From Ochrobactrum sp. BTU1 (lineage in GTDB: Bacteria; Pseudomonadota; Alphaproteobacteria; Rhizobiales; Rhizobiaceae), in the NCBI GenBank assembly GCA_018798825.1, contig CP076355.1, forward strand, positions 588,001-652,000: 64,000 nucleotides of DNA. The letters are read 5' to 3'. The notes beneath the pieces are model-generated. The model was not told the origin of the DNA and ran no database searches. It saw only the letters and a list, made by a program, of their open reading frames with translations. A program made the position numbers and the translations under genes. Shown one piece after another: positions 41,749-51,396 of this stretch. The first letter of the stretch is position 1. Every line of letters begins with the position of its first letter.

Positions 41749-43227
41749 ATGAGTAAACTGCTAAAAGCCGGGCTGATTACAGCCACGATGCTTGCATCGA
41801 TCAACGGTGCCTTCGCAAAGGATACGCTGGTGGTCGGCGAAGTGCTGGAACCGCCGGGCCTTGACCCGACGGCAAATGCTGCTGCCGGTATCCGGCAAGT
41901 TACTTATGCTAATCTCTATGAAGGTCTTGTTCGTATTGTCGAAGACGGTACAGTGAAGCCACAGCTGGCCGAGAGTTGGACTATTTCTGACGACAAGAAA
42001 ACTTACACCTTCAAGCTGCGTCAGGGCGTGAAGTACCACGATGGGACGCCATTCGATTGTTCCGTTGTAAAATTCTCCTATGAGCGTGCGGTGGCTCCAG
42101 ATTCCACCAATGCGCAAAAGGGTCTGTTTGAACCCATCGCCAGCACCGAATGTCCAGATCCAGCGACTGCCGTTGTCACGCTGAAGCGGCCTTCCTCGAA
42201 CTTCCTGTTCAATATGGGGTGGGGCGACGCGGTTATGATCGCTCCGAATTCGGCAGCTGATAACAAGACCAAGCCTGTCGGTACGGGTCCGTTCAAGTTC
42301 AAGCGCTGGGTGCAAGGCGATCGTGTAGAACTCGACCGCAATCCGGACTATTGGGATGAGCCCGCAAAGCTTTCGGCGGTTACTTTCCGCTTTGTGAGCG
42401 ATCCTTCGGCAGCGGCGGCTGCAATCCTAGCCGGTGACATTGATGTCTTCCCGATGTTCCAGGCGCCGGAATTAATCAGTCGCTTCAAGAGCGATGATAA
42501 GTTGCAGGTCGAAGTCGGTGATACTGCAGGCAAAGTTCTGCTTTCGCTTAACAATGCCAAGGCTCCATTCGACAATGTGAAGGTGCGTCAGGCACTGGCC
42601 CATGCCATCGACAGCAAGGCGCTGATCGAAGGTGTTTATTCCGGTTTTGGTACGCCAATCGGCTCGCATTATGCACCGGTCGATCCGGGTTATGTCGATC
42701 TTTCGGAAACCTATCCGTATGACCCGGCAAAGGCGAAGCAACTGCTGGAAGAGGCGGGCGTTCCGGCTGGCACGTCGATCACCATCACGCTTCCACCCCC
42801 GGCCTATGCGCGTCGCGGTGGTGAAATCATTGCAGCGATGCTGGCGGAAGTTGGCATTCAGGCCAATCTCGTTCCAATCGAGTTCGCACAGTGGCTCGAT
42901 CAGGTATTCAAGCGCTCCGATTTTGATGCCACAATCATTGCACATACCGAAGCGCGTGATCTCGATATTTATGCCCGCGACAAATATTACTTCAATTACA
43001 ACAACCCGGAATATAAAGCGCTTTACAAAGCCTATGCCGAGGCTGGCAGTGACGAGGAACAGCTCGAACTGGTGAAGAAGCTTCAGGAAAAGCTTGCTGC
43101 AGACGAGCCGAATATTTTCCTCTATGCGCTGCCAAAAATCGGTGTCTGGAATAAGAACGTCAAAGGTTTGTGGAAGAACATGCCGATCCCGGCTGATGAT
43201 CTGACACAGGCTTACTGGGCCGAATAA
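41749..43227 (+). CDS. Peptide/nickel-type ABC transporter binding protein (SBP_bac_5)
   Basis: 492 residues from the ATG at 41749 with a good signal peptide (MSKLLKAGLITATMLASINGAFA). The mature chain has the family segments YANLYEGLVRI, KYHDGTPFDCSVVKFSYERAV and KPVGTGPFKFKRW. It binds a peptide-like or amide-like ligand in the periplasm. The ATG follows AAGGGGAGCC. A terminator-like stem and about 160 bases separate it from the permease genes, a common way to make more binding protein than membrane parts. Confidence 0.92.
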   Translation: MSKLLKAGLITATMLASINGAFAKDTLVVGEVLEPPGLDPTANAAAGIRQVTYANLYEGLVRIVEDGTVKPQLAESWTISDDKKTYTFKLRQGVKYHDGTPFDCSVVKFSYERAVAPDSTNAQKGLFEPIASTECPDPATAVVTLKRPSSNFLFNMGWGDAVMIAPNSAADNKTKPVGTGPFKFKRWVQGDRVELDRNPDYWDEPAKLSAVTFRFVSDPSAAAAAILAGDIDVFPMFQAPELISRFKSDDKLQVEVGDTAGKVLLSLNNAKAPFDNVKVRQALAHAIDSKALIEGVYSGFGTPIGSHYAPVDPGYVDLSETYPYDPAKAKQLLEEAGVPAGTSITITLPPPAYARRGGEIIAAMLAEVGIQANLVPIEFAQWLDQVFKRSDFDATIIAHTEARDLDIYARDKYYFNYNNPEYKALYKAYAEAGSDEEQLELVKKLQEKLAADEPNIFLYALPKIGVWNKNVKGLWKNMPIPADDLTQAYWAE

Positions 43228-43236
43228 TACCATCAG

Positions 43237-43266
43237 CGCCCCGGCGTTTTTCGGCGGGGCGGTTTT
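43237..43266 (+). terminator. Terminator-like hairpin after the binding-protein gene
   Basis: CGCCCC (43237-43242) pairs with GGGGCG (43256-43261); the tail is GTTTTA. It lies inside the putative operon. Confidence 0.6.
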
Positions 43267-43428
43267 ACGCGAAAAGTCGTGCAGTGATAACAACCAAGGG
43301 GCTGCGGCACGGCAAGAAATAGAATGTGGAGTGAATGGCGCGAAGCGCTCATTCCTGCATTTTTATGACGCACAGTCTTGTCCGGAAAGTCTCGGGCAAC
43401 TTCTCGAGATTGTGCTTAGGAGGTCGCT

Positions 43429-44382
43429 TTGCTGGCTTATATTTCCGGGCGAATAGTTTCGCTCTTGCTTACGACGCTTGCGGCCTCCGTCATCGTCTTC
43501 CTTTTGATGCAAGTGCTGCCGGGTGACCCTGCCGCAGTTATCCTAGGCATCAATGCTCAGCCTGAAACGCTGGCAGCGCTTCACAAACAGCTCGGCCTTG
43601 ATCAGCCGCTTTGGTGGCGGTATCTTTCGTGGATTGGCGGCTTTCTGAAGGGGGACTTCGGCACCAGTTACACCTATTCCGTTCCGATCAGTGAATTGAT
43701 CGGACCACGCATTATGGTCACGCTGCCGCTGGCGCTGCTATCGATGGTTCTATCGGTCGCGGTCGCTATTCCCGTGGGCGTTTATGCGGCCTCCAAACGC
43801 GGCAAAACTGGTGACGTACTTTCCATGGGGGTGGCGCAGGTGGGTGTTGCTATCCCAAATTTCTGGCTCGGCCTGCTCTTGATCCTGTTGTTCGCTTTGC
43901 AGCTAGGCTGGTTTCCAGCTTCTGGCTTTGCTGGCTGGGAAGGTGGATTCTGGAATGGTATCCGCTCGCTGTTTCTGCCCGCGCTGGCTCTTGCCCTGCC
44001 GCTTGCTGCTATTCTCGCTCGAGTGACGCGTTCCGCCGTCATCGAAACGCTGGGTGAGGATTTCGTACGGACCGCGCGCGCAAAAGGTCTTACCCGCAAC
44101 GCTGCACTTTGGCGCCATGCGGTGCCAAATGCGCTGATCCCGGTTGTCACGATTATTGGCCTGCAATTCTCATTTTTGTTGGCTGGAACCATCATCATCG
44201 AAAATGTCTTCAATCTTCCCGGCCTGGGAAGGCTAGTATTTCAGGCAATCGCTCAGCGCGATCTGATAACGGTGCAGTCGCTGGTGACGCTGCTTGCGGC
44301 TTCCGTGATTACGGTCAATTTCATTGTCGATCTTGTCTATGGTTTCATTGATCCGCGCCTTTCGACAGGAGGCAGCCGATGA
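43429..44382 (+). CDS. Peptide/nickel-type ABC permease (DppB-like)
   Basis: 317 residues from a TTG at 43429, after AGGAGG. Six membrane spans, N-terminal VIVFLLMQVLPGDPAAVIL and the C-terminal EAA-like loop DFVRTARAKGLTRNAALWRHAVPNAL that contacts the ATPases. It overlaps the next gene by 4 bases (ATGA). Confidence 0.92.
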   Translation: MLAYISGRIVSLLLTTLAASVIVFLLMQVLPGDPAAVILGINAQPETLAALHKQLGLDQPLWWRYLSWIGGFLKGDFGTSYTYSVPISELIGPRIMVTLPLALLSMVLSVAVAIPVGVYAASKRGKTGDVLSMGVAQVGVAIPNFWLGLLLILLFALQLGWFPASGFAGWEGGFWNGIRSLFLPALALALPLAAILARVTRSAVIETLGEDFVRTARAKGLTRNAALWRHAVPNALIPVVTIIGLQFSFLLAGTIIIENVFNLPGLGRLVFQAIAQRDLITVQSLVTLLAASVITVNFIVDLVYGFIDPRLSTGGSR

Positions 44383-45239
44383 GTGAGGTTCCGACAATTG
44401 CAAAGCCAGGCCGCTTTCGGACGCTGTTTTTAAGCCGCAGCCTTGTGATCGGCTCGCTAATTACCGCTATCCTGGTGGCTATGGCTCTCGTCTCCTATTT
44501 CTGGACGCCTTATTCACCGACCGCCATGAACTTCCGCGACAAACTGCAGGGGCCGAGCTTCAGTCATTTGTTCGGAACGGATAATTTCGGTCGTGATGTG
44601 TTTTCCATGATTATGGTCGGTGCGCGCAATTCCATTGCCGTGTCGATTATTGCAGTGCTTGTTGGCGCGGGTATAGGTATCCCTCTCGGTGCCTTTGCTG
44701 CAGCGCGCGGTGGATTGGTCGATGGCTTTGTCATGCGTATGACTGATCTGGCCTTTGCATTTCCGGCGCTGCTGACCGCAGTCATTATCACCGCTATTTT
44801 TGGCCCTGGTGCGGTCAATGCCATGATTGCAATCGGTATTTTCAATATTCCGGTCTTCGCCCGTGTCACACGCGGTGCGTCGCTTGGGCTTTGGAAGCGC
44901 GAATATGTGCAGGCGGCGCGTTGCGCAGGGCGTGGGGATATCTCGATCACGCTGCTGCATGTTCTGCCCAACATCAATCATGTTTTGATCGTTCAGGCGA
45001 CGATCCAGTTTGCACTCGCCATTGTGGCGGAAGCAGGCCTTTCCTATGTGGGGCTGGGCACACAGCCGCCAATGCCGAGCTGGGGCAAGATGCTCAACGA
45101 TGCACAGACCTTTATCTATGATGCACCATGGCTGGCGATCTTCCCCGGTCTTGCCATTACACTCGCAGTCCTTGGCCTCAACATGCTGGGTGACGGTCTG
45201 CGCGACATACTTGATCCGCGCGTAAGGAGGCAGAGATGA
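44379..45239 (+). CDS. Peptide/nickel-type ABC permease (DppC-like)
   Basis: 286 residues, N-terminal span with the OppC-type HLFGTDNFGRDVFSMIMVGARNS motif and the EAA loop EYVQAARCAGRGDISITLLHVLPN. Starts with ATG inside the DppB-like stop and overlaps the first ATPase gene by 4 bases. It forms the pore with the DppB-like subunit. Confidence 0.92.
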   Translation: MSEVPTIAKPGRFRTLFLSRSLVIGSLITAILVAMALVSYFWTPYSPTAMNFRDKLQGPSFSHLFGTDNFGRDVFSMIMVGARNSIAVSIIAVLVGAGIGIPLGAFAAARGGLVDGFVMRMTDLAFAFPALLTAVIITAIFGPGAVNAMIAIGIFNIPVFARVTRGASLGLWKREYVQAARCAGRGDISITLLHVLPNINHVLIVQATIQFALAIVAEAGLSYVGLGTQPPMPSWGKMLNDAQTFIYDAPWLAIFPGLAITLAVLGLNMLGDGLRDILDPRVRRQR

Positions 45240-46264
45240 TGAAAGCTTTGCCAAAAACACCTCTTCTTGAAATGGACAATATGTCTGTCGAGCTGCCATT
45301 TGGCACGTGCACTGCAGATATCGTGTCTGGCATTAAGTTAACCCTCAACCGTGGTGAACGTCTGGGCGTTGTGGGTGAATCTGGCAGTGGCAAGTCGATT
45401 ACAGCACTTGCTGCCATGGGCTTGCTGCCTGACCGGATGCGCGTGCGCGGAACCTTGCGTTTTGATGGGCAGGATCTGGCAAACAGGCCAGAAGCCGAAC
45501 TTTGCAAAATGCGCGGTCGTCGCATGGCTATGATCTTTCAGGAGCCAATGACGGCGCTCAATCCGGTTAAAAACATTGGTGCCCAAATTGCCGAAGGCCG
45601 TCGTCTGCATCTTGGCGAAAGCCGCGCTGATGCCGAACGCAAAGCGCGTGAGTTGCTGGATCGCGTGGGACTGCCTGCACCGCGCTTCAATCTCGATCTG
45701 TATCCTCACCAGCTTTCCGGCGGGCAACGCCAGCGCGTGATGATCGCCATGGCGATTGCCTGCGAACCTGATCTGCTGATTGCAGATGAAGCTACCACGG
45801 CGCTTGATGTCACTGTTCAGGCACAGATTCTTGACCTCATGGATGAGCTGATCGACGAAACAGCAACAGCGTTGATGCTAATTACCCATGATCTCGGCGT
45901 TGTTTCGGAAATGACCGATCGTATCGCAGTGATGTATGCCGGGCGGATCGTGGAAACGGGGCGAACCGAAGCCGTGTTCAATCGTATGGCGCATCCTTAT
46001 GCGCGGGGACTGTTTCAGGCTTCTCCACATGGCGCTAATCTTGTTCGCGATCATACAAAGCCGCGTCAGCGCCTCGCTGCTATTCCCGGTGTTGTGCCGG
46101 ATCCGCTCGCACGCCCGTCATATTGCAGCTTTGCTGAGCGTTGCGCATTCGTTGAAGGCGATTGTCGAAAACTCATTCCGCCGCTCGATCTAATCGGTGA
46201 AAGCGAAGGCATCGCCCATCGCGCTGCCTGTCTGCATCCGCGCGATGGCGAGGTGCTGGCATGA
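45236..46264 (+). CDS. Peptide/nickel-type ABC ATPase (DppD-like)
   Basis: 342 residues. Walker [10 protein letters not shown] (about 44), signature [12 protein letters not shown], Walker [10 protein letters not shown], and the C-terminal oligopeptide-type extension with Cys residues ([15 protein letters not shown], then HRAACLHP), which in relatives carries an iron-sulphur cluster. It works with the DppF-like partner, whose start overlaps its stop by 4 bases. Confidence 0.92.
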   Translation: MMKALPKTPLLEMDNMSVELPFGTCTADIVSGIKLTLNRGERLGVVGESGSGKSITALAAMGLLPDRMRVRGTLRFDGQDLANRPEAELCKMRGRRMAMIFQEPMTALNPVKNIGAQIAEGRRLHLGESRADAERKARELLDRVGLPAPRFNLDLYPHQLSGGQRQRVMIAMAIACEPDLLIADEATTALDVTVQAQILDLMDELIDETATALMLITHDLGVVSEMTDRIAVMYAGRIVETGRTEAVFNRMAHPYARGLFQASPHGANLVRDHTKPRQRLAAIPGVVPDPLARPSYCSFAERCAFVEGDCRKLIPPLDLIGESEGIAHRAACLHPRDGEVLA

Positions 46265-47109
46265 GCAAGATGATTTTGCAGGTTCGTGATGTTGTCCGTG
46301 AATATCAGCTGCCGCGTCCATCATTCCTTTCAAAGCCGGGATCATTGCGCGTTCTCCACGGTGTCAATGTCGAGATCGAAGCAGGGCAAAGCCTTGGTAT
46401 CGTGGGCGAAAGCGGTTCGGGCAAATCAACACTTGCGCGTGCTGTGATGGGGCTGGAACGGCCACAATCTGGCCAAATCCTTGTCAATGGCCAGGATATC
46501 TACGCGCTTAGCCGTTCAGGCCTGCGTGAAGCGCGTAAAGGTTTTCAGGCGATCTTTCAGGATCCTTATGGTTCGCTCGATCCGCGCCACACGGTCAAGC
46601 GGATCATTTCGGAGCCGATTGTTTCTCTGGAGCGCGGAACAAACAGCAAAGAACGGGATGAGCGCGTGACAGAAGTCCTGGAAGCTGTCGGTCTCCCAAA
46701 AGCGTGTGCAGAAAAATATCCGCATGAGTTTTCCGGGGGGCAACGCCAGCGTATCGCTATAGCTCGCGCCCTGATTACCAAACCAGCGCTCATCGTTGCT
46801 GACGAACCCGTTTCAGCTCTTGATGTCTCAATTCAGGCGCAAGTTCTCAATCTGATGATGGATCTGCAGGAAAAGTTCGGCCTTTCCTATCTTTTCATTA
46901 GTCATGATCTCGGTGTCGTGCGCTCAATTACCGATCGTGTAGCGGTGATTTATCACGGCAATATCGTCGAACAGGGAGAAACCAACGCGGTCTTCGATAA
47001 TCCGCAACATGAATATACGCTCGCATTGGTTGATGCTGTGCCGAAGCCATTTTCGGGACGGCGCAAACGTGCCCGCAAGCTCAATTCTACAATCAAATTA
47101 CGAGAATGA
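46261..47109 (+). CDS. Peptide/nickel-type ABC ATPase (DppF-like)
   Basis: 282 residues. Walker [10 protein letters not shown] (about 47), signature FSGGQRQRIAIA, Walker B LIVADEPVS, H-loop SHDLGVV. It is shorter than most DppF proteins because it lacks the C-terminal Cys-rich extension present in its partner. The chain ends with a basic tail (GRRKRARKLNSTIKL). The amidase gene starts 14 bases later. Confidence 0.9.
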   Translation: MSKMILQVRDVVREYQLPRPSFLSKPGSLRVLHGVNVEIEAGQSLGIVGESGSGKSTLARAVMGLERPQSGQILVNGQDIYALSRSGLREARKGFQAIFQDPYGSLDPRHTVKRIISEPIVSLERGTNSKERDERVTEVLEAVGLPKACAEKYPHEFSGGQRQRIAIARALITKPALIVADEPVSALDVSIQAQVLNLMMDLQEKFGLSYLFISHDLGVVRSITDRVAVIYHGNIVEQGETNAVFDNPQHEYTLALVDAVPKPFSGRRKRARKLNSTIKLRE

Positions 47110-47123
47110 AATAAGGGAACGCC

Positions 47124-48509
47124 ATGTCTTCACTTGCCGATTTGTCAGCTGTCGATCTTGTTTCTGCCTATAAGGCGAAATCGCTTTCGCCGGTCGAAGT
47201 TACGGAAGCTGTAATTGAGCGCATCGAGGCCTATGAGCCGAAACTCAATGCGCTTTGGGCTTATGATCCGGAAAACGCGAGAGCATCTGCGAAGGCATCG
47301 GAAGAACGTTGGGCAAAGGGTGAGCCTGCTGGCCCCATTGACGGTGTGCCGCTGACGATCAAGGAAAATATTGCCACGCAAGGTACTGCTGTTCCGCTCG
47401 GCTGTGCAGCACTGCCTCTCAATCCTGCAGCCGTCGATGCGCCGCCCGCAGCCCGCACCCGCGAGGCTGGTGGCGTGCTTTTGGCTAAAACAACCATGCC
47501 TGATCTCGGTATGTTGTCCTCCGGGCTTTCGAGCTTCCATAAGCTGGCACGCAACCCGTGGGACTTGGACAACAATCCGGGCGGTTCAAGTGCTGGTGCA
47601 GGCAGCGCTGGTGCTGCTGGTTACGGGCCACTGCATATCGGTACCGATATTGGTGGCTCCATCCGCCTGCCTGCTGGCTGGTGCGGTCTGGTTGGTCTGA
47701 AGCCCTCTTTCGGGCGTATTCCAATCGATCCGGCGTTTCTTGGTCGCGTTGCCGGTCCGATGACGCGTACGGTTGCAGACAGCGCGCTTTATATGTCGGT
47801 GCTTTCGCGTCCTGATCGCCGTGACGCAATGAGCCTGCCATATCAGGATATCGACTGGATGAGCCTCGATATCAATGTAAGAGGTCTCAAAATCGGCCTT
47901 TGGCTCGATGCGGGTTTTGGCGAGCCGACGGGCGATGAAACACGCGCGGCTGTGGAAGCGGCAGCGAAGCTGTTCGCGGAAGCGGGCGCAATTATTGAGC
48001 CGGTTGCTCCATTCCTCAATCGCGCCATGATCGATGGGCTTGATCGCTTTTGGCGCGCACGCTCGTGGGCCGACGTCTCTAAGATGACGCCGGAAAACCG
48101 TGCGAAAATCTTGCCTTATATCTATCAATGGACTGAAACCGCTGAAGGTTTGACTGGCGAGGAAGTCTATTCCGGCTTTTCCCAAATAGATGCGATGCGC
48201 CATGCAGCCCTTGCGGCGTCGAAGGATTTCGATTTCATCATTTCCCCGACTGCTCCAATGCCGACCTATCCGGCGGAATGGGCTTCTCCGGTCAATGATC
48301 CGCAGCGTCCATTCGAGCACATCGCGTTTACCGTTGCGATGAATATGTCGGAACAGCCTGCAATCTCGCTCAATTGTGGCTATACGTTCAACGGGCTGCC
48401 TATTGGCTTGCAGATTTTTGGCCAACGCTTTGATGATCTGGGCGTGCTGCGTCTCGCCCAAGCATATGAAGATATGCGACCAACGCAGCGCCCTTGGCCA
48501 GTTCTCTAG
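47124..48509 (+). CDS. Amidase (amidase signature family)
   Basis: 461 residues. The amidase signature is complete: catalytic Lys in PLTIKENIATQG (about 78), the Gly/Ser-rich stretch NPGGSSAGAGSAGAAG with the cis-Ser, and the nucleophile Ser in GTDIGGSIRLP. It hydrolyses an amide to acid and ammonia in the cytosol; no signal peptide is present. Being last in the transporter operon, it probably acts on the imported compound, followed by oxidation by the SDR enzyme upstream. Substrate not inferable. A non-enzyme GatA function is unlikely as no gatB or gatC is present. Confidence 0.9.
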   Translation: MSSLADLSAVDLVSAYKAKSLSPVEVTEAVIERIEAYEPKLNALWAYDPENARASAKASEERWAKGEPAGPIDGVPLTIKENIATQGTAVPLGCAALPLNPAAVDAPPAARTREAGGVLLAKTTMPDLGMLSSGLSSFHKLARNPWDLDNNPGGSSAGAGSAGAAGYGPLHIGTDIGGSIRLPAGWCGLVGLKPSFGRIPIDPAFLGRVAGPMTRTVADSALYMSVLSRPDRRDAMSLPYQDIDWMSLDINVRGLKIGLWLDAGFGEPTGDETRAAVEAAAKLFAEAGAIIEPVAPFLNRAMIDGLDRFWRARSWADVSKMTPENRAKILPYIYQWTETAEGLTGEEVYSGFSQIDAMRHAALAASKDFDFIISPTAPMPTYPAEWASPVNDPQRPFEHIAFTVAMNMSEQPAISLNCGYTFNGLPIGLQIFGQRFDDLGVLRLAQAYEDMRPTQRPWPVL

Positions 48510-48528
48510 ATTTCGCCTCTGGCTGACT

Positions 48529-48608
48529 GAAAATGGCGTCGTTCTGCGCTTTCGGTGCTCACGAACCTTAAGTACATTCCGCTCCGGTTCTCGAACGCTA
48601 CCATTTTC
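48529..48608. repeat. Palindromic intergenic repeat, copy 2
   Basis: GAAAATGG at 48529-48536 and CCATTTTC at 48601-48608 are exact inverted ends; the centre is CCTTAAGT. It aligns with 39871-39952. Both copies lie just after the last gene of an operon. Confidence 0.7.
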
Positions 48609-48644
48609 GGCTACCGATAGACAAAATCACACGCGTCTCAAATG

Positions 48645-48668
48645 AAAGGCCGCTTAATGCGGCCTTTT
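48645..48668. terminator. Bidirectional terminator between amidase and exonuclease genes
   Basis: AAGGCCGC (48646-48653), loop TTAAT, GCGGCCTT (48659-48666), flanked by A and T runs. It serves both convergent genes. Confidence 0.85.
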
Positions 48669-48670
48669 AT

Positions 48671-49666
48671 TTATTTTGATCCGAATGGCGCTCGCTCTTT
48701 ATAGCGATCGACGGCAGTGAGTTTCTGAATCAGCGGCTCCGCATCACGCCAAGGATAAATCTCTGTGCGCAGATATTCGAGTTCGGCTTCAAGTTCATCT
48801 TCGTCGATTTCCGTCCACCAGGATTTCGGGCGCCCGTCGCTGCCATCAGACCAGCGGTAGCGGCGTTCTTTCAGCTTGTCCTTCATTTCAAAAGGGCTGT
48901 TTTCTGCATAAATGCGCAGGCGCGATTTCTGGCTGGCCTTCAGCAATTCTGCAAATGGTGTCGTCTTGCCGGATTGTTCCTTCAGCACGGCGAGCAACGC
49001 CTGACAGTCGTCTTCTGCACGATGGCCATTATGGAAATAGCCGCTCTGGCCGATCAGATAACCAAGTTTGGTGCCTTCAAAGCCGCGTGCCGTCCAGTCA
49101 ATCTCCTTGACCGAACAAGCCCAGGGCTTGTTTCCAAAGACTGGTGAAAAACGTTCCAGAAAGGGTCGATCAAAACCTGCATTATGCGCAATGATGAGAT
49201 CCGCATTACCTATCAGCGCTTCAAGCTTCGCACGCGGAATGATCTGCCCGGCGACCATCTCATCGGTAATGCCGGTGATACGCGTAATATCGGCTGGAAT
49301 TGGCTTTGAAGGTTCTTGCAAAGCGCCAAAAGTTGCACAAACATCACCGATTGAGCCATCATCCGCATAGCGGAAAGCCACAGCACCAATCTCGATGATT
49401 TCTTCCTGCGCAGCACTCAATCCCGTCGTTTCGGTGTCAACCACAACCCCGAGCCGAGGAAACGCAACCGTGTCCGCATCGGGTACTGTCGGCGATGGGT
49501 CAAGCCGCTGCAAGATACGATAGCGCCCGCTGTCTTTCAGGCGTTGAACCATTTCCGCTTCGTCAGGGCCGGTCGCCTTTGCGAGTTTGGTGCGGGCAGG
49601 GCGCAGTTCTGCCTGCTTAAAGTCGCCTTCGGCAGAAGGGACAAAGAGGTCGAACTGGTGGCGCAT
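48671..49666 (-). CDS. DEDDh 3'-5' exonuclease (DNA polymerase III epsilon-like)
   Basis: 331 residues from the ATG at 49666 (CGGAGAAAACAT precedes it); a start at 49729 adds a segment without a ribosome site. The exonuclease core carries VVVDTETTGL (Asp and Glu of motif I), AHNAGFDRPFL (motif II) and HRAEDDCQALL (motif III with the His and Asp), all catalytic residues present. The first 80 and last 90 residues are not part of the core; the tail (YRWSDGSDGRPKSWWTEI) is unrecognised. Probably DNA repair or RNA trimming, not the replicase proofreader, which lacks such extensions. Confidence 0.88.
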   Translation of the reverse strand: MRHQFDLFVPSAEGDFKQAELRPARTKLAKATGPDEAEMVQRLKDSGRYRILQRLDPSPTVPDADTVAFPRLGVVVDTETTGLSAAQEEIIEIGAVAFRYADDGSIGDVCATFGALQEPSKPIPADITRITGITDEMVAGQIIPRAKLEALIGNADLIIAHNAGFDRPFLERFSPVFGNKPWACSVKEIDWTARGFEGTKLGYLIGQSGYFHNGHRAEDDCQALLAVLKEQSGKTTPFAELLKASQKSRLRIYAENSPFEMKDKLKERRYRWSDGSDGRPKSWWTEIDEDELEAELEYLRTEIYPWRDAEPLIQKLTAVDRYKERAPFGSK

Positions 49667-50035
49667 ATGTTTTCTCCGCATTGGGGCTGTGCCTAGCGAT
49701 AAAATGGCATTTCGCAGCTTGCTGACCAAGCCCTCAATAAATTTAGTAACAGGTAATGTTGGTGTTTCAGCTTGCTGCTCTCGTATTTAAGTAATTTTTT
49801 GAAATCGATATTTGGGGATAAGTTGTTCCTTCGAAATTCTTTACACGGTAACATTTGCTGGGAATGCATTGATTGTATTTATTTATCAGAAAATAATTAT
49901 ATTATAACGTAGTAAATGAAAATAATATTTAAATTTCTATATCGAATTTATTCTTGATTTGAATCCTTTATTGTCGTTTGAAAGAAAAGCAATTTGATGT
50001 TCCATAAAATTTTTAATTAAACGGTATCATAGCTC
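49667..50035 (+). promoter_or_regulatory. AT-rich spacer upstream of the GGDEF gene
   Basis: A 370-base spacer strongly AT-rich from 49790 on, unlike nearby DNA. It is probably a promoter region or a site for a nucleoid protein. No gene or clear ribosome site is seen before the GTG at 50036. Confidence 0.4.
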
Positions 50036-51205
50036 GTGAAATTTTTACCGCCACTCCTGATTATATTGTTTGCGACGACAATGTCTGGTGTTTGGATGCT
50101 AGACACCAGACGCAGGCATATATTGTTCTTCGGGCTTGGTTTCGCAACCTTTGCTGCTGGTTTGTTGCTGCAGGTCTTACAGCTCTTACCGAGTTTGAAT
50201 GCGGCAGTATTTACAGCAACAGCGCTTTATCTCTTGGCTGGTCTTTTCTTCTGTGAAGCCGTCATGCTTCGGCTGGACAAGCAGTTTTCACCTTTTGCGG
50301 GCGCATCGATTAGCGTGCTAACACTGGCGGTAATAGGTTATCTGGCTCAATTGGGGGCGGATTATAAATATATGGCCGTTGCATCCAATTTGGGGCTTGG
50401 CGCAATGATTGCCACGCTTTGTCTTCAGTCGCGGGGGCTAATGCAAGGCAAATGGATCGAGCGCACATTGCATGGTTTTGTCACGATCCTTGCCGCGCAT
50501 TTCTTCCTTAGAAGCATTCTGACCGTCAGAATGCTTAGTGGAATTAGCACGACAGAACAGCTGATAAGTTCCCAATATTGGACACTGGTTACAATCTCGG
50601 TCTCTTTCATAGGCGTGTTGCTGGGTCTGGCTATTTTGGTAGTTGCAACTGCGGATGTGATTAACGAACTGCAAGCCGAGCGGGATTCAGACCCTCTCAC
50701 CGGGGCTCTTAATCGTCGAGGTCTGGAGCGAGCTGCGAAGCGAAGCCTTATGGCCGCTGAGAAGCACAGGCTTGCCGTTATCATTGCTGATATTGATCAT
50801 TTCAAAGCGATCAATGATGAATTTGGTCATTCCATCGGTGACCAAGTGCTTGTTGAATTTTCATCGCTCCTGCGTTCGGCATCGGAAAAAGGAGCCATTG
50901 TCGGTCATGTTGGAGGTGAGGAATTTGTTTTGATTGTGAAGGGTGGTGCCGAGCAATGCGTGATATTCGCCAATCGCCTGTGCAGCCACGTCGCTCGTTA
51001 TGGTTTTTCGATGCTGCCGAACGGACGAAGCGTAACCAGCAGTTTTGGTCTTGCGATCATAAGGGATCACGAAACGGTCTGGGATGCCGCAGCGCGCGCA
51101 GATCTTGCTCTTCTAAGGGTAAAACGGCGCGGTCGTAATCGTGTTGCGGCGGAAGGTGTCGAGTTCAAATCTGCAGGCGATTTCGACTATCTGCTCACGG
51201 CATAG
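50036..51205 (+). CDS. Membrane GGDEF-domain diguanylate cyclase
   Basis: 389 residues from a GTG at 50036. Seven hydrophobic spans in the first 210 residues, then a GGDEF domain starting at about 218 (DPLTGALNRRGLERAA). The active-site motif is GGEEF (in VGHVGGEEFVLI), which is compatible with cyclase activity. The inhibitory RxxD site four residues upstream is not evident. It would make cyclic di-GMP in response to a signal in the membrane. The upstream AT-rich spacer suggests its own promoter. Confidence 0.88.
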   Translation: MKFLPPLLIILFATTMSGVWMLDTRRRHILFFGLGFATFAAGLLLQVLQLLPSLNAAVFTATALYLLAGLFFCEAVMLRLDKQFSPFAGASISVLTLAVIGYLAQLGADYKYMAVASNLGLGAMIATLCLQSRGLMQGKWIERTLHGFVTILAAHFFLRSILTVRMLSGISTTEQLISSQYWTLVTISVSFIGVLLGLAILVVATADVINELQAERDSDPLTGALNRRGLERAAKRSLMAAEKHRLAVIIADIDHFKAINDEFGHSIGDQVLVEFSSLLRSASEKGAIVGHVGGEEFVLIVKGGAEQCVIFANRLCSHVARYGFSMLPNGRSVTSSFGLAIIRDHETVWDAAARADLALLRVKRRGRNRVAAEGVEFKSAGDFDYLLTA

Positions 51206-51396
51206 TGAGCCTTTCAGCTGCCACAGCCATACTTTCTTTTCTGAAGACGGGTGATCGTAAAGAATTTAGTTACCATAATTCTTCATGCTTAGTGCGACTT
51301 TCAAGTTAGCACTTTCGCCATGTTTGCTTCGCTTTTCTGCCGAACTTTCATGCAAAGCGACAGCGAGAAAACCAGTTATTATTCAGGACGAGTAGT

